A stretch of 64,000 nucleotides of DNA from a bacterium (GTDB taxonomy: Bacteria > Verrucomicrobiota > Kiritimatiellia > CAIKKV01 > CAITUY01): the NCBI GenBank assembly GCA_037128595.1, contig JBAXWB010000027.1, positions 1 to 64,000 on the forward strand, written 5' to 3'. The position numbers and the translations under genes are program-made. Shown here piece by piece: positions 49,777 through 59,494 of the stretch (position 1 is the first letter of the stretch; every line of letters begins with the position of its first letter). The notes beneath the pieces were generated by a model. It was not told where the DNA came from and ran no database searches. It saw nothing but the letters and a program-made list of their open reading frames with translations.

Positions 49777-50649
49777 TTATCGGATTACTTTGTTCAAAGG
49801 CAACTCGATTATGCCTTCAGCGCCGACTCGTTTCAATTCCGGAATAATCTCCCGGACAATCTTCTCCTCGACTACTGACTCAATGGCCACCCAGCCATTC
49901 GTGCTCAAATGATTGATCGTCGGGGCGTGCAAGGCCGGCAGGATCTTGGACACAGCGTCCACTTTATCCACAGGGGCGTTCATCTTTAGCAGCACCCGCG
50001 ACTCGGCGGCCAACGCCCCTTGCAACAGCATGGCAATCTGTTCCACTTTCGCCCGCTTGAATTCATCTTTCCATGCGGTTTTGTTGACAATGAACTTCGT
50101 CGTAGACTGCAATACCACATCCACAATACGCAGGTTATTAGCGCGCAAGGAGGATCCGGTTTCAGTCAACTCGACTATGGCGTCCACCAATTCCGGAACC
50201 TTTACTTCCGTGGCCCCCCAGGAAAACTCGACCTCGGCCTCCACCCCATGCTGGGCAAGATACCGCTTCGTGAGCCCGACGGCTTCGGTCGCAATCCGCT
50301 TCCCCTGCAAATCTTTGACGGACTTGACGGTAGAGTCATTATGAACCGCCAACACCCAACGCACGGGGCGCATCCCCTGCTTGGCATAAATCAGGTCAGC
50401 CACCTCATGAACATCCGAACCATTTTCCTGAATCCAGTCATATCCGGTGATCCCGGCATCCAGAACCCCCAGCTCAACATAACGGCTGATTTCCTGGGCC
50501 CGGATCAGGCGCCCTTCAATTTCAGGATCATCGACGTTGGGCAGATAGGAACGGGATCCCACTGACACCTTGAAGCCGGCCTTCTGAAACATGGCAAACG
50601 TGGAGTCCTGAAGACTGCCTTTAGGTAAACCTAATATCAATTTTTTCAT
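49777..50649 (-). CDS. hisG: ATP phosphoribosyltransferase, long form
   Basis: This 290-residue enzyme makes phosphoribosyl-ATP, the first step of histidine synthesis. It has [29 protein letters not shown], and [36 protein letters not shown]. The C-terminal regulatory domain (about 210-290, with [27 protein letters not shown]) makes it the long, His-sensitive form that does not need HisZ. The start at 50649 has AAAGG 9 nt upstream; two more ATGs lie just before it. No other his gene is in the window. Confidence 0.93.
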   Translation of the reverse strand: MKKLILGLPKGSLQDSTFAMFQKAGFKVSVGSRSYLPNVDDPEIEGRLIRAQEISRYVELGVLDAGITGYDWIQENGSDVHEVADLIYAKQGMRPVRWVLAVHNDSTVKSVKDLQGKRIATEAVGLTKRYLAQHGVEAEVEFSWGATEVKVPELVDAIVELTETGSSLRANNLRIVDVVLQSTTKFIVNKTAWKDEFKRAKVEQIAMLLQGALAAESRVLLKMNAPVDKVDAVSKILPALHAPTINHLSTNGWVAIESVVEEKIVREIIPELKRVGAEGIIELPLNKVIR

Positions 50650-50733
50650 ATTCATGCCTTTCATCCGTAACCCCTGCGCATTCTGGGTAAAAGCGGGTGG
50701 ATACTAGGGGAAGGAGGGGTCTGTCGTCCATCA

Positions 50734-51378
50734 TTATCTTATGAGCGGGGCCGATGGTCTCAAACGGACCCGCCGCCCATCGACCTGAAGACGGCCCTCC
50801 GACAACAACCCGAGCGCCTCAGGCAAGGCAAGATGCTCCTGCTCCTGGATGCGGGCATGCAACGTTTCAGGAATGTCCTCATCCAGGATCGGCACCACTT
50901 TCTGTAAAATGATTGGCCCGGTATCGGTACCGGCATCCACGAAGTGAACCGTACATCCGGCCACCTTGGCTCCATATGCAAGGGCCTGCGTCCAGGATTC
51001 CATGCCAGGGAATGCCGGCAACAACGCCGGATGAAGATTGATGATCCGGTTCGGGAAAGCGGATAACAGCCCCCCCTTGATGATTCGCATGAACCCCGCC
51101 AGAACGACTACGTCAGCGCCATAGCGGCGCAGGGCTTCCAGATATCTGGACTCTCCCTCGCCGTCCAGTTTCGTCCTGTAGGGCGCGGCACTGACATATT
51201 CAGCCGCGAGGCCTTGCTGGCGCGCCCGCTCCAGAATAAAGGCATTTTCAACATCAGACAGAACGCAAACCACCCGGGCTTGTAAACGTCCCTCCGCAAT
51301 GGCATCAAAAATTGCCTGGGCATTACTCCCTTTGCCGGAACCTAAAATCGCAATCTTCAAGGCGGTGTTTGCTTTCAT
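50734..51378 (-). CDS. purN: Phosphoribosylglycinamide formyltransferase
   Basis: This 214-residue enzyme transfers formyl from 10-formyl-THF to GAR in purine synthesis. It has the N-terminal KIAILGSGKGSNAQAIFDAI, the catalytic region GFMRIIKGGLLSAFPNRIINLHPALLPAFPGM (Asn and His kept), and GCTVHFVDAGTDTGPIILQ with the catalytic Asp. A start at 51378 fits the family; an upstream in-frame ATG at 51405 would add nine residues not seen in homologues I know. It diverges from the RACo-like gene by about 115 nt. Confidence 0.93.
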   Translation of the reverse strand: MKANTALKIAILGSGKGSNAQAIFDAIAEGRLQARVVCVLSDVENAFILERARQQGLAAEYVSAAPYRTKLDGEGESRYLEALRRYGADVVVLAGFMRIIKGGLLSAFPNRIINLHPALLPAFPGMESWTQALAYGAKVAGCTVHFVDAGTDTGPIILQKVVPILDEDIPETLHARIQEQEHLALPEALGLLSEGRLQVDGRRVRLRPSAPLIR

Positions 51379-51494
51379 CGGGCCTATGATAAATGGCGAC
51401 CCCACCCCTTACAAGCCTAAGCTTGAACAGACACGGTTTGCCATCCACGAGGCTTTCCTGTAACGTTTTCACCAATTCGTCGCAGGGATTCAGC

Positions 51495-53348
51495 ATGATT
51501 CAAAAAGAAGTCAAAGTCATTTTCGAACCGTCAGGACGGACAGTATATGCCCTGCCGGGCACCATTCTCCTGGAAGTAGCCGCCCGCGCCGGCTTTATTA
51601 TCCACACGCCCTGCGGGGGAGCGGGGAAATGCGGGAAATGTATCATCCGCATCCGCCACGGCAAATGCCCTCCTACTCCCTCGGAGGCCGCCGTACTCGG
51701 TGAGATCCGCACCACCGAGGGATTCCGGCTCGCCTGTCTGGCCCGGGTCACCGGGCCGCTCACAATTGAAATCCCGGCCTCCTCTCTGTTTCAGTCGGAC
51801 CAGCAAATCCTGACCACCGATGTCGGCGGCCACATGACGGTCACCCCGCGCGTCATCAAGACGTATATTCAACTCCCCCCCCCGGGGCAGCATGATGGAG
51901 GGTCTGACCTGGAGCGTTTGAGGGAGGTCATCGGCAACGGCCCGGTCTCCCTCTCCGCTCTGCAACAGCTGCCTGATGTGCTCCGCTCTTCGGGGTACCG
52001 AGTGACCACCGTGCAGGTGGACGGAGAGTTAATTGCGATTGAACCGGGCGATACCACCCCTGACTGTTTCGGGGTGGCGTTCGACATCGGCAGCACTACA
52101 CTGGTCGGCACCCTGGTGAATTTGACCACCGGCGAAGATGTCGCCGTAGAGGCCTGCGTGAATCCGCAAACCTCATTCGGGGATGATGTGGTCGCGCGCA
52201 TCCAGAAATGCCGAAGTGAGCCCGCTGGACTTGCCCAGCTTCACTCCGCCGTCCTGGAGGGGGTCAATAAACTCATTGATGACCTGGCCCTGAAAACCCG
52301 GATTTCCCCCGATCGTATTTACGAGGTGGTGTTCGCCGGTAACACGACCATGCAGCAAATCCTCTGCGGCATCAACCCGTCCGCCTTGGGAGAAATGCCC
52401 TTTATGCCGGCCTTCCGCGAGGCTTTGGAAGGCGAGGCCACCCCTCTCCAGCTGCACATTCATCCCCGCGCCAAATTCTATGTTTTTCCTCAAATCGGCG
52501 GATTCGTGGGAGGCGACACTACGGCAGGCATTCTAGCCACCCGCCTTGACCAGGCCACCGGCCCGACCCTCCTGGTGGACATTGGAACGAATGGCGAAAT
52601 TGTACTGGCCCATCAGGGAAATCTGCTGGCCACCTCGGTCGCCGCAGGCCCCGCCTTTGAAGGCGCCCGTATCACCCACGGGATGCGTGCGACCCACGGC
52701 GCCATCGAAAAAGTTATCCTGGATGGGGATGTCCGCCTGAACGTCATCGGGAATACAAAGCCTTCGGGCATTTGCGGGAGCGGCCTGATTGACGTCGCGG
52801 CAGAACTACTGCGTCTGGGAATCCTTGAGTTTACCGGACGGATTCTGACTCCTGCCGAGGCTCCGCCCATGCTGTCCCCCGCCCTTCGCGCAAGGCTTGT
52901 TGAAGAGAACGGCGAAACCCATTTCCTCCTGGTCTCAGCCGATGACTCGGCTACCGGCTCACCCTTGTTGCTCTATCAGCGGGATATCCGGGAGCTTCAG
53001 TTAGCGAACGCTGCCATTCGCGCAGGCATCAATATCCTCCTGAAAAACGCGGGGCTTGAGCCGGACCAGCTGGACGCCATCCTCCTCGCCGGAGGGTTTG
53101 GTAATTTCATCAGGCGCAATCATGCCAGACGGATCGGAATGCTTCCCCCCATTCCCTGCAGTAAAATCAGGTTTGTGGGGAATACCGCCTCGTTTGGCGC
53201 CAAGCGCGCACTCCTGTCGACCTGCGAAAAACGCACCGCCGCTTCATTCCTCGACAAAGTCCGTCATGTGGATCTCTCCCTTGATCCCGACTTCATGAAC
53301 GAATTCAGCAATGCCATGCTGATGCCCGAGGAAGATAGTGAACAGTGA
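51495..53348 (+). CDS. RACo-like corrinoid activation protein (ASKHA, [2Fe-2S])
   Basis: This 617-residue protein has an N-terminal plant-type [2Fe-2S] ferredoxin domain (CGGAGKCGKC with a later Cys in RLACLA). It is followed by the DUF4445/ASKHA ATPase region (VAFDIGSTTLVGTLVNLTTG, NPQTSFGDDVVARI, VFAGNTTMQQIL, LLVDIGTNGEIVL, GICGSGLIDVAAELL). RACo proteins restore Co(I) in corrinoid methyltransferases with electrons from the iron-sulfur centre. The start at 51495 follows GCAGGGA. A partner corrinoid protein or methyltransferase is not in the window. With nrdJ, it points to B12-linked metabolism. Confidence 0.88.
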   Translation: MIQKEVKVIFEPSGRTVYALPGTILLEVAARAGFIIHTPCGGAGKCGKCIIRIRHGKCPPTPSEAAVLGEIRTTEGFRLACLARVTGPLTIEIPASSLFQSDQQILTTDVGGHMTVTPRVIKTYIQLPPPGQHDGGSDLERLREVIGNGPVSLSALQQLPDVLRSSGYRVTTVQVDGELIAIEPGDTTPDCFGVAFDIGSTTLVGTLVNLTTGEDVAVEACVNPQTSFGDDVVARIQKCRSEPAGLAQLHSAVLEGVNKLIDDLALKTRISPDRIYEVVFAGNTTMQQILCGINPSALGEMPFMPAFREALEGEATPLQLHIHPRAKFYVFPQIGGFVGGDTTAGILATRLDQATGPTLLVDIGTNGEIVLAHQGNLLATSVAAGPAFEGARITHGMRATHGAIEKVILDGDVRLNVIGNTKPSGICGSGLIDVAAELLRLGILEFTGRILTPAEAPPMLSPALRARLVEENGETHFLLVSADDSATGSPLLLYQRDIRELQLANAAIRAGINILLKNAGLEPDQLDAILLAGGFGNFIRRNHARRIGMLPPIPCSKIRFVGNTASFGAKRALLSTCEKRTAASFLDKVRHVDLSLDPDFMNEFSNAMLMPEEDSEQ

Positions 53349-53394
53349 GCAGTGAAATTCTGTTTACTGCGTGTTGCCTACTGCCAACTGCCTA
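53337..53394. repeat. AGT-type repeat overlapping two convergent stop codons
   Basis: AGTGAACAGTGAGCAGT is followed by ACTGCCAACTGCC-like complements, so the unit can partly fold back. The RACo stop codon (53346-53348) and the serA stop codon (53392-53394) both lie within it. Similar sequence lies in the phage cassette at 10041-10070. Confidence 0.55.
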
Positions 53395-54969
53395 CAGCGT
53401 TGCCCCGAAGGCCATGCCTGCGCCCAGATCCGTCGCCAGCTTCTTAACCAGCTCCTTGCTGGCTGGCGCATTAAGCCGGAAGATCGCCAGGGATTGATCC
53501 GTCTGGGGGTGATGCGAATGCCGCACGTCCTCAATATTCAGCTTCGCCTCCGCCAGCGCCGCGCCAATGTGGCCAACCACACCCGGACGGTCCTTGTACT
53601 GGAAGCAGACCACATGCCCCTTGGGTTCGAAGTAGAGCTTCTCGAACTGGTTGATACGGGAGATCATCACGGTCCCCTCAGCCACGGTTCCCCGCACACT
53701 CACCTGACGCAGCGTGGACACGTCTAGTGACCCCGTCAAATCTATGGTCATGGAACTGGCAAACCCCTTGCGATCATCGGTATCCCGGCTCTGATAGGTC
53801 ACCCCGCGGCCTTCCAGGAATTTCTCAGCCGCCTTGGAGTCCATCGAACAGTCGATTTCTTTCCAAAGTGCGGATACCACGGGAACAATCAACCAGCCCC
53901 TAAACGGTTTCAGCGCACCGTAACAGCTGGTCTCAATCTGCTTCAGGTTCGTTTCCTTGCCCAAAGCCAGACCGGCCACCCGGGCAATCGTATTGGCAAG
54001 GTCACAGTACGCCTGATCCAGACCCTCGGGGATATCGCGATTGACGATATACGAGGTCATGCCCTTCTCATCCAGCTCAATCAGCTGTTCGGCCGCCCGT
54101 TTGGCCGCCATCAAGTTAGCTTCTTTCGTGCTTGCGCCGAGATGGGGGACCATAATATCGGCAATATCAGCCACCGATTTCGGACCCGCCTCATCCTTGG
54201 GATAGACATCGTTCAGGAAACGCAGTCCTTTTTCCGCCTTGAGCTTGCGAAGCGCCTCTTCATCAATCACCCCCGCGCGGGCGCAATTGATGATGGTCGC
54301 CCCTTTCTTCATCAATCCCAGAAGTTTGGTGCTGATCAGTTTCTTCGTTTCAGGCGTCTCGGGAATATGAAGCGACACATAATCCGACTTGGAGAAGAGG
54401 GTTTCCAGGTCGACCAGTTCCACATCCATCTGCGCGGCACGTTCCGGAGAGATCAAGGGATCATACCCGAGGAATTTGCAACCGAAGCCCGACAGTCGCG
54501 TCACTACCAGGCGCCCGATATTGCCCAAGCCGACAATGCCCACCGTCTTGCCAGCCACCTCACGTCCCATGAAAGCCTTTTTCTCCCAGTCACCCGCCCG
54601 GCAAGAGGCATCGGCTTTGATCAGATGGCGGGCATCCGCCAGCATGAGCGCAATGACTTCCTCGGCAACCCCATTGGAATTGGCCCCCGGCGTGTTCATG
54701 ACATCCACGCCTTTCTTGCGGGCATATTTGATATCAATGGTGTTATACCCGGCGCCAGCCCGAATCACGACCTTGAGCTTGGGCAGCACCTCCATCAGCT
54801 GAGCCGTCACGGCCTCGCTGCGGACAATCAGGGCATAGGCATCCGGATGCTGCGCGCATAAGGCCGAAATATCACCGCTGTCATCTTGGAAAACCTCGTA
54901 ATGCCCGTTTGCCTTCAACAACTCCTGGGCCACTTTATCAAGTTTGGTTGGAATCAGTACTTTCTTCAT
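53392..54969 (-). CDS. serA: D-3-phosphoglycerate dehydrogenase
   Basis: This 525-residue enzyme starts serine synthesis. It has the NAD-binding Rossmann motif VGIVGLGNIGRLVVTRLSGFG, the substrate and catalytic parts VIRAGAGYNTIDIKYA, HIPETPETKKLIS, NCARAGVIDEEAL and VPHLGASTKEANLMAA. An ASB-like domain and a C-terminal ACT domain (DRPGVVGHIGAALAEAKLNIEDVRHSHH) are present. The long form fits the type 1 family. It converges on the RACo gene in a repeat. No neighbour belongs to the serine pathway. Confidence 0.95.
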   Translation of the reverse strand: MKKVLIPTKLDKVAQELLKANGHYEVFQDDSGDISALCAQHPDAYALIVRSEAVTAQLMEVLPKLKVVIRAGAGYNTIDIKYARKKGVDVMNTPGANSNGVAEEVIALMLADARHLIKADASCRAGDWEKKAFMGREVAGKTVGIVGLGNIGRLVVTRLSGFGCKFLGYDPLISPERAAQMDVELVDLETLFSKSDYVSLHIPETPETKKLISTKLLGLMKKGATIINCARAGVIDEEALRKLKAEKGLRFLNDVYPKDEAGPKSVADIADIMVPHLGASTKEANLMAAKRAAEQLIELDEKGMTSYIVNRDIPEGLDQAYCDLANTIARVAGLALGKETNLKQIETSCYGALKPFRGWLIVPVVSALWKEIDCSMDSKAAEKFLEGRGVTYQSRDTDDRKGFASSMTIDLTGSLDVSTLRQVSVRGTVAEGTVMISRINQFEKLYFEPKGHVVCFQYKDRPGVVGHIGAALAEAKLNIEDVRHSHHPQTDQSLAIFRLNAPASKELVKKLATDLGAGMAFGATL

Positions 54970-55062
54970 GATTACTCTCCTGGGTCACATTCACTCGTAA
55001 GAAAAGCCGCATTATACGTCTTCACGCCACCAAATCAAGAAGCGGCTTTCAAGCGGTCGGGC

Positions 55063-57537
55063 TTACTTCCGCCGCTTTGCACCCGTTTTTTTGACGAGGG
55101 GTTTCGCTTTGAAGCACAGGTTCACCACGTCTTTGAACGTCGCCACGAAATGCGGCTTCAAGCCCTTGCGGATATGTGCGGGTAATTCCTCGAAGTCTTT
55201 TTGATTCTCCTTGGGGAAAATCAAATCATTCACTCCCGCCCGTTTGGCCGCAATGGTCTTTTCCTTCAATCCCCCGATGGGCAGGACAAAGCCGGTCAAT
55301 GTCAATTCGCCCGTCATGGCATAATGCGCCCGGATCGGCTTCTGGATGGCCAGGGAATACAACGCGGTCGCCATGGTGATGCCTGCCGAGGGACCATCCT
55401 TGGGCGTGGCCCCTGCCGGCACATGGAGATGAATGAAATTCTTCTCAAAGAACGCTTTGGCCTTCGCATTGCCCGTCAGAAATGACCGGACATAGGTGTA
55501 GGCGATTTCAGAAGATTCCACCATCACACTGCCCAGCTGCCCCGTCTGTTTGAGTCCCGGGGTCTTGGATTCCACCTGCGTCGCCTCGATATATAAAGTC
55601 GACCCGCCCATCGCCGTCCAGGCCAGTCCCATCACCACCCCTACCCTCGGCTTCTTGTAGGGATCGGCCTCGGAGAACAGCCGCTTGCCCAGAAGCGTAA
55701 CCACCCCCTTGAGATTCACCTCAACGCGCTGCACCTTTTTCTCAACGATCTGTTTGGCCGCCTTGCGACACAGCTTCTTGATATGGTTTTCCAGGCCGCG
55801 TACGCCCGGCTCACGGGCATACCCGTCAATCATCTCCTTCAGGGCCGGGTCATCAATCACCAGTTGCTTCGCTTGCAATCCGTGCGCTTTCAGCTGCTTG
55901 GGAATCAGGAATTTGCGGGCAATCTGGAGTTTCTCCTCCAGGATATATCCGGCCAGCTTGATCACCTCCATGCGGTCCAGCAACGGCGCAGGGATAGTGT
56001 CGAGCTGGTTGGCCGTGCAGATGAAAAGCACATTGGACAAATCGAAACGCACATCCAGATAATGATCGAGGAAGTCCTTGTTCTGTTCCGGATCCAACAC
56101 CTCCAGCAACGCCGAAGCCGGGTCCCCGTGATAGCTGGCCCCGATCTTATCCACCTCATCCAGCATGATCACGGGATTCTGGGTTTTGCAGACCTTGATC
56201 GCCTGCAGGAATTTTCCCGGCATCGCCCCAATGTAAGTGCGGCGGTGGCCCTTGATTTCGGCTTCGTCGCGCATGCCGCCGACCGAAAACCGGTAGAATT
56301 GGCGTCCGATACTACGGGCAATGGATTGCCCGATGGAGGTCTTTCCCACCCCGGGCGGCCCGACAAAACAGATAATGGAACCGGAAATATTCCCCTTGAG
56401 AATCCCGACCGAGAGGAACTCCAGAACGCGATCCTTGACGTCTTCCAGGCCATAGTGATCGGTATTCAGGATGGAACCCGCTTTCTTGATGTCGTAACTA
56501 TCCTTGCTGAATACACCCCAGGGCAATGAGGTCAGCCAATCCACATAGTTACGGCTAACGGTAAATTCCGGCGAGTGGGGCTCCATGATCCCGAGTTTAT
56601 TCATTTCCTCGTCAATCCGCTCCTTGGCCTCATCCGTCAGGGTCAACTTGCTCAGGCGTTCCTTGAATTCATCCAGCTCGGTTTCCTTGCCTTCCTTGAC
56701 CAGACCCAGCTCTTTCTTGATCGCCTTGAGCTGTTCCCGCAAAAAGAAATCACGCTGCTGCTTGTTGACTTTCTCCTCAATCTGCTTGTTGATTTTCACC
56801 TGCAGGCGGGAGATATCAATTTCCTTCTTAAGCAGCAACAGGACCTTCTCGATCCGGACACGGATCCCGAACGCCTCCAATACGTCCTGAAGGTCTTTCC
56901 CCGTGGCCGTCGTCATCGCGGCGGCAAAATCAGCCAGCCGGCCCGGTTCCTTGATATTGGAACGGTTCAAGAAGAGATTGAGCTCCTCCTTGAAGAGCGG
57001 ATTTAACTGCAGCAGTTCCTTGATCGCCGTGATTATGGACAATGAATAAACACGAAGTTCATCGTTGTCCGACATTTCCGTTTCGACGACATAATCGGGA
57101 CTGACCACGATATACGGGTCCTCGGAAATCACATTCTTGATCCTGAACCGGTCCAGAACGCCCACCATCAGCTGCAGGGGTGAATCGGAAGAAGGCTGAC
57201 TGATCTGCAGGATTTCGGCAATGACGCCCACTTCATAAAGTTCAGAGGCACGCCGGGGAATATGGCGTTCCGCTTCCTCCTCGCCGTTCCTGGCCAGAAC
57301 GAGGCCAATGAACTTGGAGGATGACTCCGCCGTCGCCGTCAGCATTTCCTTGAGGGCCGCATCATCAATGCTGAGCGGCACCATCATTTTTGGAAATAGC
57401 GGGCGAGTCATCAACGGCATGACCGGCAGGGTATTCGGGAATACAAACCGGGTCGGCATGATCGTCTTCGTGTCCGGTCGATGCCCGGGTTCCTGTCCCA
57501 TTACCTCAACCGTCTCATCAGGTTTGGTTTCCGCCAT
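55063..57537 (-). CDS. lon: ATP-dependent protease Lon
   Basis: This 824-residue protease has all three parts. The LON substrate domain has FPNTLPVMPLMTRPLFPKM. The AAA+ domain has Walker A GPPGVGKTSIGQSIA and VIMLDEVDKIG. The protease domain has the catalytic Ser in KDGPSAGITMATAL and the Lys further on (GGLKEKTIAAKRAGV). The start at 57537 is set by GGGAGG; an upstream ATG at 57558 would add seven residues. The C-terminus is Lys-rich (KPLVKKTGAKRRK). It degrades damaged and regulatory proteins. It is a single gene. Confidence 0.96.
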   Translation of the reverse strand: MAETKPDETVEVMGQEPGHRPDTKTIMPTRFVFPNTLPVMPLMTRPLFPKMMVPLSIDDAALKEMLTATAESSSKFIGLVLARNGEEEAERHIPRRASELYEVGVIAEILQISQPSSDSPLQLMVGVLDRFRIKNVISEDPYIVVSPDYVVETEMSDNDELRVYSLSIITAIKELLQLNPLFKEELNLFLNRSNIKEPGRLADFAAAMTTATGKDLQDVLEAFGIRVRIEKVLLLLKKEIDISRLQVKINKQIEEKVNKQQRDFFLREQLKAIKKELGLVKEGKETELDEFKERLSKLTLTDEAKERIDEEMNKLGIMEPHSPEFTVSRNYVDWLTSLPWGVFSKDSYDIKKAGSILNTDHYGLEDVKDRVLEFLSVGILKGNISGSIICFVGPPGVGKTSIGQSIARSIGRQFYRFSVGGMRDEAEIKGHRRTYIGAMPGKFLQAIKVCKTQNPVIMLDEVDKIGASYHGDPASALLEVLDPEQNKDFLDHYLDVRFDLSNVLFICTANQLDTIPAPLLDRMEVIKLAGYILEEKLQIARKFLIPKQLKAHGLQAKQLVIDDPALKEMIDGYAREPGVRGLENHIKKLCRKAAKQIVEKKVQRVEVNLKGVVTLLGKRLFSEADPYKKPRVGVVMGLAWTAMGGSTLYIEATQVESKTPGLKQTGQLGSVMVESSEIAYTYVRSFLTGNAKAKAFFEKNFIHLHVPAGATPKDGPSAGITMATALYSLAIQKPIRAHYAMTGELTLTGFVLPIGGLKEKTIAAKRAGVNDLIFPKENQKDFEELPAHIRKGLKPHFVATFKDVVNLCFKAKPLVKKTGAKRRK

Positions 57538-57611
57538 AATGAACCTCCCTCTCAACACATCCGTTTGAGGTCATTATGACGTTTGGGGCACCAGAAGCAA
57601 GTGGAACCGCA

Positions 57612-58601
57612 CTACGAAACGGCGGCCTCAATAGCGGTAAGCTCTTCGGGAGTGAAGGTGCGCTGCTCAAGAGCCGCCACATTTTCCCTGAGCTGGTCAG
57701 GACGGCTGGCCCCGATCAGGGCAGATGTGACCCGCGGGTCACGCAGCACCCAGGCCAAGGCCATCTGGGCCAGCGTCTGCCCGCGGGCTTTCGCCAGGCG
57801 CTCCAGTTTTTCCACTTTGGCCATCAGGTCATGGGACACCCGGTCTTTCGGCAGAAACGGGCTGCCCCGGCCGGCACGCGAATCGGCGGGGATACCAGTC
57901 CGGTATTTCCCGCTGAGCAATCCCTGCGCCAGGGGTGAAAACGGAATGACCCCGAATCCTTCCTCCGCTGCAACCGCAAGCAGTTCTTTTTCGATCGCAC
58001 GGTCGAATAAATTATAACGGGGCTGATGAATCAGGCAGGGGGTCCCGAGGGCACGCAGGATCCGGGTGGCCTGACGCGCCTGATCCGCAGGATAATTTGA
58101 AATACCGGCATACAGGGCCTTACCCTGGCGAACGGCCGTGTCCAGCGCCCCCATGGTTTCCTCGAGGGGCGTCTCCGGGTCGGGCCGGTGATGATAAAAG
58201 ATATCCACATACTCGAGCCCCATGCGCCCGAGGCTCTGATCCAGACTCGCTAGCAGACTTTTGCGGGAACCCCATTCGCCATATGGTCCCGGCCACATGT
58301 TGTAGCCAGCCTTGGTCGAGATGATCATTTCATCGCGCCAGGGCCGGAAATCGCGGGCCAGCAGGGTGCCGAACAGCCGCTCCGCGGCACCGGGAGGCGG
58401 ACCGTAATTGTTGGCCAGATCGAAGTGCGTGATCCCCAGATCAAACGCGGCCGCAAGCAGGGCGCGCCCATTTTGATAAGACTGTTCTTCACCGAAGTTT
58501 TGCCACAAGCCCAACGAAATCGCAGGGAGTTTCACCCCGCTACGCCCGCAGCGGTTGTAGATCATCCCGGCATACCGCTCACCAGCGGGGGTGTAACTCA
58601 T
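57612..58601 (-). CDS. Aldo/keto reductase, YghZ/Kv-beta-like
   Basis: This 329-residue TIM-barrel oxidoreductase has the aldo/keto reductase signatures GITHFDLANNYGPPPGAAERLFG (with catalytic Tyr and Asp), IISTKAGYNMWPGPYGEWGSRKSLLASLDQSLGRMGLEYVDIFYHHRPDP, and VIPFSPLAQGLLSGKY. LGL and NRCGRSGVKLPAISLG at the N-terminus point to the KCNAB/YghZ group. It uses NADPH and probably acts on sugar-derived carbonyls. It overlaps the isomerase gene by 4 nt and belongs to a catabolic unit. Confidence 0.9.
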   Translation of the reverse strand: MSYTPAGERYAGMIYNRCGRSGVKLPAISLGLWQNFGEEQSYQNGRALLAAAFDLGITHFDLANNYGPPPGAAERLFGTLLARDFRPWRDEMIISTKAGYNMWPGPYGEWGSRKSLLASLDQSLGRMGLEYVDIFYHHRPDPETPLEETMGALDTAVRQGKALYAGISNYPADQARQATRILRALGTPCLIHQPRYNLFDRAIEKELLAVAAEEGFGVIPFSPLAQGLLSGKYRTGIPADSRAGRGSPFLPKDRVSHDLMAKVEKLERLAKARGQTLAQMALAWVLRDPRVTSALIGASRPDQLRENVAALEQRTFTPEELTAIEAAVS

Positions 58602-59482
58602 TTCAGCTCAGCCTTCACATCGGCAATCATCCGCTCAACGCGCCGGCCGTATTCAACGTAGTTGTTGTACATGATGGCTTCCGAGGTGGTGATTTTATCG
58701 TCATGGAAGACGACCGCCAGATGCGGCTCAATGGAGATCCCGCCCTCATAGCCACGAGACAGGAGATCTTTCAAAATACGGCGGACATCGCCCTGACCTT
58801 CGCCGGCATGCGTGAAGATCTGTTTTTGACCAGCCTCATCCCAGATCCCATCCTTGATGTGAATATACGCCACATGGTCTTTCACATGGGAATAGAACTC
58901 CCAGGCCGACTGGCGTGGCCAGGGCTTGGGTTTGGCGTAATCGGGAGTAAACACCGGGTTGCCCGTATCAAAAACGAGCTTGAGTCCGGGCACATTCTCC
59001 AGCATGCGCAGGGTGTAGGACCAGCCCATGCCCCCGTAGTTCATGCAGTTCTCATGCACCGGCGTGATCCCGGCATCAGTGAACAGGGCCACCAGCTCGC
59101 GCAATCGACGAAAGCGTTCAGCCTCCATTTGATCATCCGGCGCACGATCCTTTAAGACGGCAAAGCTCATGATACGGATCAACTTGGCCCCCAGCCGCTG
59201 CATCCTGGGGATGGCGCGCCGGGTCTCAGCCAGGGAGGAATCCATCGGGTCGGTAATCAGCTTGGCCCAATTGGCAACCGCCGAGCCGAAACAGTTGATC
59301 GTGATGCCCGCCTCCTTCAATTGTCCCGCCACACGGTCGAAGTCAGCGTCGGACAGATCATGAATATTCGTTCCGTTCACATTACGGGATTCAATATTCG
59401 TCCAGCCCAATTCCCGGGTGGCCTTGATCTGGCCTTCGATGCCTTTGGACGCTTCATCTGCAAAACCGGTTAGATACAACAT
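58598..59482 (-). CDS. Sugar phosphate isomerase/epimerase family protein
   Basis: This 294-residue TIM-barrel protein of the AP-endonuclease-2-like family has FADEASKGIEGQIKATRELGWTNIE, HENCMNYGGMGWSYT, LVFDTGNPV, AYIHIKDG and the late metal-site SIEPHL. The His, Asp and Glu residues bind a divalent metal. The family includes inosose, tagatose and hydroxypyruvate isomerases; the exact substrate cannot be read. It lies between the aldo/keto reductase and the first Gfo/Idh/MocA gene with tight spacing, so it is likely one operon step. Confidence 0.88.
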   Translation of the reverse strand: MLYLTGFADEASKGIEGQIKATRELGWTNIESRNVNGTNIHDLSDADFDRVAGQLKEAGITINCFGSAVANWAKLITDPMDSSLAETRRAIPRMQRLGAKLIRIMSFAVLKDRAPDDQMEAERFRRLRELVALFTDAGITPVHENCMNYGGMGWSYTLRMLENVPGLKLVFDTGNPVFTPDYAKPKPWPRQSAWEFYSHVKDHVAYIHIKDGIWDEAGQKQIFTHAGEGQGDVRRILKDLLSRGYEGGISIEPHLAVVFHDDKITTSEAIMYNNYVEYGRRVERMIADVKAELK

Positions 59483-59494
59483 GGGGTACTCCTG

